From assembly GCA_015680685.1 (NCBI GenBank), contig MNCI01004661.1, forward strand, positions 669,632-720,182: a stretch of DNA of 50,551 nt. Reading direction: 5' to 3'. Position numbers and translations under genes: made by a program. Source of the DNA: Gnetum montanum (lineage: Eukaryota > Streptophyta > Gnetopsida > Gnetales > Gnetaceae). Numbering within the stretch: position 1 is the first letter of the stretch; every line of letters starts with the position of its first letter. Below the pieces are notes generated by a model. The model was not told where the DNA came from. It was given only the letters and a program-made list of their open reading frames with translations, and did no database searches. Positions 42,903 to 50,551 of the stretch are shown here, in pieces.

Positions 42903-44069
42903 GCCCCATTACTGTAGTCCCAAAAAAGGGTGGAAAATGGAGTGTTTGTGTAAACTATAGAAGATTGAACCAAAACACAAAAAAAGAAAAGAAAAAAAAG
43001 ACTATTTTCCATTACCATACATAGATCAGATTCTAGAAAAACTAGAAGGACATGAGTACTACTATTTTTTGGATGGATTTAGTGGTTACAATCAAGTAGC
43101 TATTGCCCTTGAGGATGAACATAAAACAACCTTTACATGTCCTTATGGAGCTTTTGCTTATAGACGAATGCCTTTTGGCCTTTGTAATGCACCAACCACT
43201 TTTCAAAGAGCCATGATCTCAATATTTTTAGATATGTTAGAAGATTATGTCGAAGTCTTTATGGATGATTTTTTAGTTTATGTGGATACTTATGATGAAA
43301 CCTTATAACATCTCAAACATGTCTTAGATAGATGTATAGATAAAAACTTAAAACTAAGTTGGGAAAAGAGTCACTTAATGGTTACAAGTGGTGTAGTATT
43401 AGGACATGTTATTTCTAAAAAAGGGATAAGAATGGATGATGAGAAAATAAGAGTCATATCTACACTTCCAACTCCAACCAATTTAAAGACTCTTCGATCT
43501 TTTCTAGGACATGCTAGATATTATAGAAGATTTATCAAAGATTTCTTAAAAATTGTTAAACCATTATATATGCTCTTAGAAAAGGATGTTTCATTTGTTT
43601 GGACCAATGATTGTCACGAAGCATTTTTGGAACTAAAAATATGAGTAACCATAGCACCTGTATCAAATGCACCTAATTGAGATTATATGTTTGATTTAAT
43701 GTGTGATGCTAGTGACACAGCAGTGGGGGAAATTTTGGGACAAGACATTGATAATAAACCAAAAGTGATTTATTATGTGTCCAAAAGTCTAGACCAAGCC
43801 CTAGTAAATTATACAACTATAGAAAAAGAACTATTAGCCATTATATATGCTCTAGATAAATTTAGATATTATTTAATTGGATATAAAAATAGAGTATATA
43901 CTGGTCATTTAGCCATTAAATTTTCAGATACCAAAAAAATAGAAAATGCAAGAATAATGAGATGGTGCTTATTACTCCAAGAATTTGACCTAGTTATTCT
44001 AGATAAAAGAGGTAGGGAAAGTGTAGTAGCAATTAATCTTTCTAGGTTAAAAACTCCTAATGAGAACTG
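42890..44069 (+). pseudogene. Reverse transcriptase and RNase H of element B
   Basis: After a short frameshifted start (VVPKKGGKWSVCVNYR), 43069-43308 is open: FSGYNQVAIALEDEHKTTFT, then YRRMPFGLCNAPTTFQRAM, then VFMDDFLVYVD (active-site MDD intact). After one TAA it goes on to GHVISKKGIRMDDEKIRV and RFIKDFLKIVKPLYMLL. RNase H: FDLMCDASDTAVGEILGQ (catalytic Asp), then VNYTTIEKELLAIIYALDKF (Glu), TGHLAIK (usually TDH; Asp lost). It ends at 44069. Only three internal stops. Confidence 0.85.
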
Positions 44070-44245
44070 AACACAAGGAATTTTTTATGATGAATTTCTT
44101 TATGAACAACTTTTTTCTACAAAGAAAGATCCTTGGTTTACTAATATAGCCAACTATCTTGCTACTATGAAAATTCCTACCAATTAGACTAAGCAAGAAA
44201 AAAAAATATTTCTTACATAGCATATCTAGATACATTAGGAGTAGT

Positions 44246-45190
44246 TTGTACCTCTATAGAATATGTAACGATAACATAGCAAGAAGATGTGTGGTTGAAA
44301 ATGAAAAACAAAAAATTTTACAAATGTGCCATAATGATTTAAGGGGAGGCCACTTTGATAGCAAATCAATTGCTATCAAAATTATTCAAAGTGGATTTTA
44401 TTGGCCCTCCATTTTTAAAGATGCACATACATATGTGCAAGAGTATGATAAATGTCAATGAATGGGAGCCATAACAAAAAGACATGAAATTCCCTCAAAA
44501 CCCATTTTAATAACAGAACCATTTGATGTGTGGGGTATAGAGGTTTTAAGACCGTTTCCACCATCTAATGGATGTATATACATTTTGGTTTGTATTGACT
44601 ATGTTACCAAATGGGTAGAAGCAAAAGCCACCCCAACAAATGATGTAAAAGTAGTTGAAGTGTTCCTTATGGAAAATATTTTAACATGCTTTGGAACTCC
44701 ACGGGAAATTATTATTGATCAAGGAACCCACTTTGTCAATAAAATCATGGAAAAATTCCATAAGTTTTGTAGTATCAAACATAAGATAGCTACTGCTTAT
44801 CATCCACAAACAAATGGCCAAGTGGAGAATGCTAATAGAATTATCTTAAATATATTAACAAAAAATGTATGTACTAAAGGGAAGGATTGGTCTAAAAAAT
44901 TACAAGATGCACTTTGGGCTTATAAAATTACTTATAAACCAAGTTTAGGATATTTACCTTATCAATTGATTTATGGTAAGTTATGTTTATTACCAATCAA
45001 ACTAAAATATCAATCTTTACGATTAGCCCAATAGCTTAATTTTGATGAAGACATGAACCAAGCCTCTAGAATTAATCAACTTCATGAACTTGATGAAATG
45101 AGGCTACATGCTTCGAAAAAGCAAAGAATTGTAAAAAGACAAATAAAAACATTACACGATAAGAGTATCTTTAAAAAAATTCTCTATAGG
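44246..45190 (+). pseudogene. Integrase of element B
   Basis: Zinc-binding domain: MCHNDLRGGHF (His-His), YVQEYDKCQ (first Cys is Tyr), TGA. The core is open 44462-45034: FDVWGIEVLRPFPPSNGCIY (first catalytic Asp is Glu), ATPTNDVKVVEVFLMENIL, IIIDQGTHFVNK (second Asp kept), YHPQTNGQVENANRI (Glu kept). C-terminal region ALWAYKITYKPSLGYLPYQL, stop, LNFDEDMNQASRINQLHELD. In life it inserts element DNA; here at least two key residues are lost. Confidence 0.85.
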
Positions 45191-45329
45191 TGATAAAGTT
45201 TTACTTTACAATATGAGATTACATAAATTTTTAGGGAAATTAACAACTAGGTGAGAAGGCCTTTATTTAGTTGTTCAACTCCATGATAATGGAAGTGTCC
45301 TCATATCACCTATTAATGATTCCTCAACA

Positions 45330-45518
45330 ATGTTCCTAGTTAATGGTCAAAGACTTGAGTTATATCATCAACACCATATTGAGGAACCTGGAGAAGATAA
45401 ATTACTAGAAGTAAGTGATCCAACTTATCCCACTAAAGATGAATTACATGAAAACCATTTATTAGAAGTCCTAGATTTTAAATATACCCCTAAACGTGAC
45501 TCTTTCGTAATCAAATAA
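45330..45518 (+). pseudogene. C-terminal end of element B pol
   Basis: Open frame with NGQRLELYHQHHIEEPGEDK, the usual tail of Athila pol (NGHRLKPY- or NGQRLKHY-like ending), followed by an acidic stretch that may lie beyond the original stop. It belongs with the broken stretch 45035-45330 (LYNMRLHKFLGKL). Confidence 0.55.
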
Positions 45519-45868
45519 AGACCTACTTTTAGTTTACAACTTTTACCTTGAAAAATATAGAGGGCAATAAGACATTCTATTGTGAGTTGGGACTATAAAG
45601 AATACGATAGCATCATGTCTGGAATGCAAGGGAGAATGAAAACTCCTCCTACCTTGAAATAGGTTGGTTTAAACCCAAAAACCAACTAAGGATAAGCCTT
45701 AGACTAATAAGTGTCTTACACATAATAAATTTCATTATTTTAAAATAATATTCTTTAAGTACATTGTTCATAAGTCAAGGTAGCTACATAGCTTAGTTTA
45801 GGGTAATTCTTATTAATGTTTGATTTCTATTAAATACTTACTTGGATGAGTCACTAAGGTGGAAAGGG
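45519..45868. other. 3' spacer of element B with candidate polypurine tract
   Basis: No gene. AAGGTGGAAAGGG at 45856-45868, followed by TGTGTTATATTGG, has the look of a polypurine tract joined to an LTR start. If so, LTR 2 runs 45869-46555 (687 bp) and LTR 1 is 5'-truncated by roughly 120 bp. Confidence 0.45.
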
Positions 45869-45986
45869 TGTGTTATATTGGACCTAGCTTTTTTGGTAGT
45901 GAAAGCCATCTATCTATATTAAGCCATGTGAGCAACCCTTACAAAATGAAATTGGCCCCCATAAGAACCTCATAATTAAAATAAAC

Positions 45987-46555
45987 TAACATTTGTAAAG
46001 TATAAATAAACTTCAAATTGTAACGTGAGGGGCATCCATTGTGCATACACATTAAAAAATTTTCATGTAGCAAAGGGGAGAGAAGAGTTGATACTAATGA
46101 ATTTCACATCAAATTGGAATTAATTTTTTTTTTTGGTTATTGTTGAAGATCTGTTGAGCTATACGACAATTTTTGGAATCCATCATATGACAATCAAAAT
46201 TGTTACATTGTGAAACCAACAAGGTAGAATTGTAATTTAGGCAAATTTTCATTGTGATCTTCAATTATTATTTATAATTTTGGTTTGATTTAATTATTAA
46301 TTTTCATTCTTGAACTTAATGTTAGAATTTAGGGTGAAAATTTATGATTATACTTATGAGTGACAGACATAAGTGTGGAATTTAATTAGATTTAATTCTA
46401 ATTGTTTATTGTCTTGATGATTTTTTTGACTTTTTAACTATTCCTCCACAAATACGACTTACAAGTCAATCATAGACGAGGTGACAATCTCTACAACAAA
46501 ATAAACAAAAATAAATTTTAAAGGTATCTAGCACCAAATTTTGCCTGGCTCGTCA
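45987..46555 (+). repeat. LTR 2 of element B
   Basis: Alignable partner of 41486-42012. It ends CTCGTCA at 46555 and is followed by AATT and another primer site, so it functions in the arrangement both as 3' LTR of copy 1 and as 5' LTR of copy 2. Confidence 0.82.
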
Positions 46556-47199
46556 AATTTGATGTTGTTGCTGGGGAGGTCAATAGAGTTAATTATCATC
46601 AAGGGTTTAGTAAGCTTTAATTTTTATTTTATTTTATTTAGTTATTTATTTATTCATGAATTTCATTTATGCATTTTATTTTTCTTTTATTTTTGTAATT
46701 TAAGAAATGGTTTCTTTTACTTGTTTTCCTGTTTAAAGAAAAATAAAAATAAAAATAAAGAAAAATCCCAGGAATCAACTCCTTTTTTCATACAGCTAGC
46801 CGAAATTGTTAAAAAAGTTGCAATTAAAGCTGTGATAGTAGAAGCCATAAAATCAATTTGTAAACTTTTAGGAATGGTAGCCCATGAATGTGCCAACAAA
46901 GAGTGTTCATGTTAAATGAAATCAACAAAGCAACCAAAGAAACCCACAAAAATTCAACCGTCTAGAAGCACTCTTAGCCTTTATAAATGCACAGAAGTTA
47001 ATCAAAACCAAAACCAAAATCAAGAATAATTAATACAATCAAGATTTGATCAAAGGACACAAAGTCTCAATGAAAAAATACAACCTAATTTTTCCACAAC
47101 TGTCAACCCTCTATTTGACATTTCAACATCATCCATGAGTTCAACTATGGGGGTAGGATCTCAAGATTTAAATACTACGTCAATATCAACCTATGTGAT
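46556..47199 (+). mobile_element. Element B copy 2: primer site and leader, cut by element E
   Basis: Primer site TGATGTTGTTGCTGGGGA at 46560-46577 (13 of 18, all differences C to T or G to A). The leader frame equivalent ends at 46915, then sequence like 42375-42645 follows to CAACCTATG at about 47197, where element E begins. The rest of copy 2 is not in the window. Confidence 0.82.
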
Positions 47200-47964
47200 T
47201 GATGAGCCGCGATATCGCGTCAGCCCTATGATATCGCGTACACAATATCGTAGCCTGTTGCTATGTCTATAAATAAGAGGTGGCTTTCCCTTGTTCACTC
47301 ACCCTTAGCCAAACTATTGCAATTTTACCATTCCAGATTTAGAGTAATTTCCATGTGCCCGCAGTCTCAAAGTGAACGGATCTTTATTCGAGCAAATTGT
47401 ACCTGAGCACACATTTGTGTACGACAATAAAGATGAACTTTCTGATAACCTTGCAGCATGTGGACTAAGCTAAATAGGAATTAATTAATGTTAAATTTTT
47501 AAATGCTTTCCTAGACAATTAATCTCTCTCAATCCTTAACTCTCCTAGTTAAGTGCATTCAATACGACTGCTTCAAGAATGTGCGTAACGCTTGGTAACC
47601 CAGTAACGAGTAGCATTTGGTAATCCTAGTAGCGTTGCACTGGTTCAGGGTGTGTATGGCAAGTGGGAATGGATATTGATGCTAGGATGATTAGAACTTA
47701 GTTAGCAAATAGTTAGTCACTTAGTCTCTTCACCCTTCCCCACTAGCATAGGCGTTAAAAAGATAAAAGACATAAAAATCATATACCTCAAACTTACTTA
47801 ATCATACAACCGTGACAATACAAGTAAGTTTGAGAAGACAACGATTGATTAACCTTAAGTGTTCATTAGGGTGTGTAAGCACTTAGTCCTTGGAGTTGAA
47901 CCGGATCGCGCTTGAGATGCTCCTATTTGTATGGTTGAGTGTAGGGGTACCTTGCCACTCATCA
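47200..47964 (+). repeat. 5' LTR of element E (765 bp)
   Basis: TGATGAG at 47200 to CTCATCA at 47964. TATA box CTATAAATAAGAGG at 47267-47280, 67 bp from the start. Three GATATC palindrome units lie in U3. Same family as the minus-strand LTR at 1111-2066. Confidence 0.88.
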
Positions 47965-47965
47965 T

Positions 47966-47983
47966 TGGTGCTGTTGCTGAAGA
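47966..47983 (+). other. Primer-binding site of element E
   Basis: TGGTGCTGTTGCTGAAGA, one base after the LTR. It matches 13 of 18 positions of the tRNA-Asp-type site, and every difference is C to T or G to A. Confidence 0.72.
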
Positions 47984-48110
47984 CTTAGTTGTTTGTGCAC
48001 TACATAGAACATAGGAGATCATTCATATCATTGGGAGCTTAAACGAATCCTTAGGGTTGATCAAAGGAAGAATAAGATAATGGTAAATAGCACATCAAAC
48101 AAGACTAAAA

Positions 48111-50040
48111 ATGTCTTCTTATTCACATAAGAGCACTTCAGGAACAACATTAGAGACAGTCGGCAACACAACACACATAACCAAGAACCGCCAGTTCCTC
48201 AATAGTTCCAAGTGATATATATTCATCATGATGAATATGCACTCGACTTTACCTTTATCCTCCATCAAGATGAGCAACTGCGTTGGAGAGACTTGGAGGG
48301 TAACATAGTGTTTCCTCTAGACTGAGCAGTCCCCAACATGCCCCTTCGTGCTCTTGCACAAATATGCATGTCACAATTGTATGCAGAGTATGTTGCATGT
48401 GATTATGACATAAGGGACTACCATCCCATAGAAGCACAATGTCAAAGGGACTTGCAATAGGAGAGATACTATACATTGTTGAAGGGCAAAGGACCCCATA
48501 ATGCTTCACTCATCATAAGCGAAAATGAGGGTGGTGAACCTATTTTAATAGGCTCTCCACAAAACAATGTTTCTCCCTCGTAACGATGGTGAGGAGGTGG
48601 TGTATCAGAACCTTCACTCCATGATTCACAACCATGGTTCTGATCCCCACGAACACCAAGTGTTCAATGAGGGAACACGAACACATGATAAGGGTGAGCA
48701 TTCTGATCATCATCACGATTGGAGCCGGGACCACCAAAGAGAAGGTAGGAAACATCTTCATGGTGATGGTTCTCCTTCTTCTTCACCTTGATCGTCACAT
48801 TCACCCTCTCCTTCAGTATCAGGATGCAGTCATAAGAAACCTAACTGTGAGGACAAGGGTAAATAGAGTGAGAAACCTCGACAAGAGAGTCAAGAGCGAG
48901 GATGAGGGCACTCTAGAGAATCACGACATAGAAGAAGGGAAAGTAGGGAACCGCGTAGACAACATAGATGCTATGAAAGAAATGACCATGAGGAACCCCT
49001 ACTTGCAACCTGAAGCATGTTAGACATTATGGAGGCTATTAGAATTCCTACAAGGAACCAAAAAGATAACAAGATCAAGAGGTTAGATATGAATAATATC
49101 CCACGATTTGAGGGGGGATACAACACTGATCATTAGAACCACTTATAAGCATTTCACGATGCATGTGCCTTGCAGAATATAAAAAAAAGTGCAAAAAATT
49201 AAAGTTGTTCCTAAGGACACTAGTAAAAGTAGAAGAAAGTTGGTATCAATCCTTAGAACCGAAATCCATTCGAAGGTGGAGTATGATGCTAGAACTGTTT
49301 AACGATAAGTATCAAATGTACTCTCGGGTGTCCAACTTGCAAAAGAAAATCCAAGGATGGAAGTAGGGAATTCATGAACCCTTGGATGCTACCATGGGCC
49401 ATTATTATGCATTTTTACATTGTTGCTTGGGCCATGGTTACTCACAGCAGGATCAACTACGCCATCTCGTAGATGGACTTAGGCATGAAACTAGGAGAAC
49501 CCTTGGAACGTATGCCCAAGGAAGATTATCAGAGCTTAGGTTCCATCAGGTCCATAGATTGTTGGAGCAAGTAGCTAAGGAAGAAGGAGAGTTATGTAAG
49601 AGAGAAAGCGTAGAAGAGTACAACCACGATCCTTCCCTCTGAAAAAGGGTAGTAAGATTCTGTGAGGAGGAGGATGATTCATCACTTGAAGAGATGGTGA
49701 ATAGGAAAACCTTGCCACTTCAAAAATTGACAACAGAAGTGTCAGAAAAGGTAGATCAAATGTGGGACTCCTTGTATAGTAGATTTGAAACCATTCTCAA
49801 AATCGTAGAGGAGTCTAAGGAGCGAAGTAGTGACTATGATAAAAAGAAAAAGAGGGATTCGGACCATGCACGTAACAAAGGTAAGGGTAAATTGACCATC
49901 ACCAATGAGGTTGTGGATTCTAACACAGACAATGATGGTGGATGTGAGATATGCCAGTATGACCATCCTAAGGGATGTTGCTTAGTAATCTGACATCTGC
50001 AAGAGTCTGGGGTATATGCACTTAACCCATGACTTAACAA
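48111..50040 (+). pseudogene. gag of element E
   Basis: Start MSSYSHKSTSGTTLETVGNT at 48111, then frameshifts and stops. A His/Ser/Arg-rich region (48600-48980) is followed by the gag core LDMNNIPRFEGGYN (49087), FLRTLVKVEESWYQSLEPKS (about 49210), HRLLEQVAKEEGELCKRESV (about 49555), a helical KVDQMWDSLYSRFETILKIV (49750) and the modified zinc knuckle CEICQYDHPKGCC (about 49945). The last two open pieces, 49382-49642 and 49694-49993, are clean. Same layout as A and F. Confidence 0.75.
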
Positions 50041-50353
50041 ACGGTAGGCACCCCGAAGGTTACCTTATCCCCAAGGCAACCCAAGGAAGTTTCACCAATC
50101 GTTAACATATTATCCAAGTGGAACTCCTCCACAACCTATTGATCAACACCAGTAGTGGCAATACCCACAGTCATGGGGGATGCCACCGCCAAGGCAACAA
50201 TACCCTTACCGGTAACTAGATCCATATGGCTACTATGTACAATAGCCAATCTCTCCATGTGACTCTGTTGGTTACATGACATCACAATGTTACTACCAAG
50301 CTTAGGAGTATTATAGGACTCCTTCTCCTAAGGGAGACACACCACATACATAC

Positions 50354-50551
50354 TGATGAGACGCGACTTACACTAGGCCGCGATATCGCGTCTTCTTCTG
50401 CGATATCGCGTCCCGCCGCCATTTCTATAAATAAGAGGCGGCACTCCCTTCATTTCCCAATCCTGGCTAGTGTAGCGAAGCTCTGGCAGATTGATCACTC
50501 CAGAGTTAGAATTTTTCCCCATGTGCCCGCAGTAGGAGTCCTAGAGTGAAC
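50354..50551 (+). repeat. Third A-family LTR, partial at window edge
   Basis: Starts TGATGAGACGCGACTTACAC. Two perfect GCGATATCGC palindromes, TATA box CTATAAATAAGAGG at 50425-50438 (71 bp from the start), then CATGTGCCCGCAGTAGGAGT near the right edge, a word also in the LTR at 47200. Continues beyond the window. Confidence 0.85.

Larger units (their letters stand above)
41486..45986 (+). mobile_element. Element B: Athila-like Ty3/gypsy, LTR plus internal region lacking gag-protease
   Basis: LTR (alignable part 41486-42012), tRNA-Asp primer site 42017, small leader frame 42165, a fused frame 42600-42902, RT-RNase H (42890-44069), integrase (44246-45034 and on to about 45180), 3' spacer, then the next LTR. 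RT and integrase wording (VFMDDF, FDVWGI, YHPQTNGQVE) is typical of Athila. Only about 870 bp separate primer site and RT, too short for gag plus protease, so those were deleted. Fewer stops than in C and D. Confidence 0.82.
47200..50353 (+). mobile_element. Element E: A-family gypsy element nested in element B
   Basis: LTR, primer site and about 2.4 kb of gag-like internal sequence, ending at another LTR of the same family (50354). Inserted in the leader of element B copy 2. Either 50354 is its own 3' LTR, making it a gag-only non-autonomous element, or a sibling copy inserted there. I see no polypurine tract directly before 50354 (nearest AAGGGAGA is about 14 bp away), and the relative F seems to continue in gag past this point, so nested insertion is slightly favoured. 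Confidence 0.75.

Noticed and set aside
47191-47205. GTGAT/TGATGAG as a target-site duplication of element E
   Set aside because: Only one flank is in the window, so a duplication cannot be tested.

Overview
This is plant nuclear DNA: a retrotransposon graveyard of the kind found in very large, slowly purged genomes. I favour a gymnosperm, from the abundance of old, indel-poor but stop-ridden Ty3/gypsy elements and the long AT-rich spacers, but no sequence here proves it. There are no bacterial genes, rRNA or tRNA genes, or CRISPR arrays. Most of the window is eight or more LTR-retrotransposon copies, some nested in others, with three host-gene fragments at 37.0-39.7 kb.

Layout. (1) 1-2066, minus: 5' end of element A (LTR, tRNA-Asp-type primer site, gag) running off the left edge. 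(2) 2094-2700, minus: unrecognised coding-like remnant. (3) 3240-8728, minus: Tat-lineage gypsy element C with gag, protease, an archaeal-type RNase H placed before RT, RT, RNase H and integrase. (4) About 9.2-23.2 kb, plus: Tat/Ogre-like element D with LTR, gag-protease, RT, RNase H, aRNH and a truncated integrase fused to part of its 3' LTR. Between protease and RT it carries a six-exon gene on the opposite strand (15326-19174). (5) 26.3-28.6 kb, plus: gag relic F, same family as A and E. (6) 29.0-32.1 kb: an inverted repeat and an unrecognised, apparently spliced minus-strand remnant with a duplicated segment. (7) 32828-36380, plus: 5' half of Ty1/copia element G. (8) 37070-39700, minus: fragments of a PIF1 helicase, a class III peroxidase (intron kept) and a GH81 glucanase. 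(9) 39.9-41.0 kb: tandem repeats, AT-rich tract and A-run. (10) 41486-47199, plus: Athila-like element B arranged LTR-internal-LTR-internal. (11) 47200-50551, plus: element E (same family as A) inserted into B, then a third LTR of that family at 50354.

The most interesting system is the antisense gene in element D. I can follow a TATA-like box, an ATG, six exons with GT-AG introns (four of the five about 82-88 nt long), a stop codon and an AATAAA signal, all opposite in direction to gag-pol. Three of five splice junctions keep frame with an intron phase of 1 or 2. Its N-terminal third resembles FCP1/NIF-type CTD phosphatases with the catalytic aspartates replaced; the middle is unrecognised; the end is a coiled coil and an acidic tail. 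Introns can persist in a retrotransposon passenger only if they lie antisense to the genomic RNA, which fits. The site between protease and RT is where Ogre elements are known to have an intron.

A second theme is how the elements decayed. In D, gag-protease is open in one frame for 840 codons without an indel yet has 15 in-frame stops, 12 of them TAG. The antisense gene has 23 stops, 18 of them TAG. Primer-site and LTR differences are overwhelmingly transitions. This is what deamination of methylated cytosine, especially in CAG/CTG (CHG) context, would leave.
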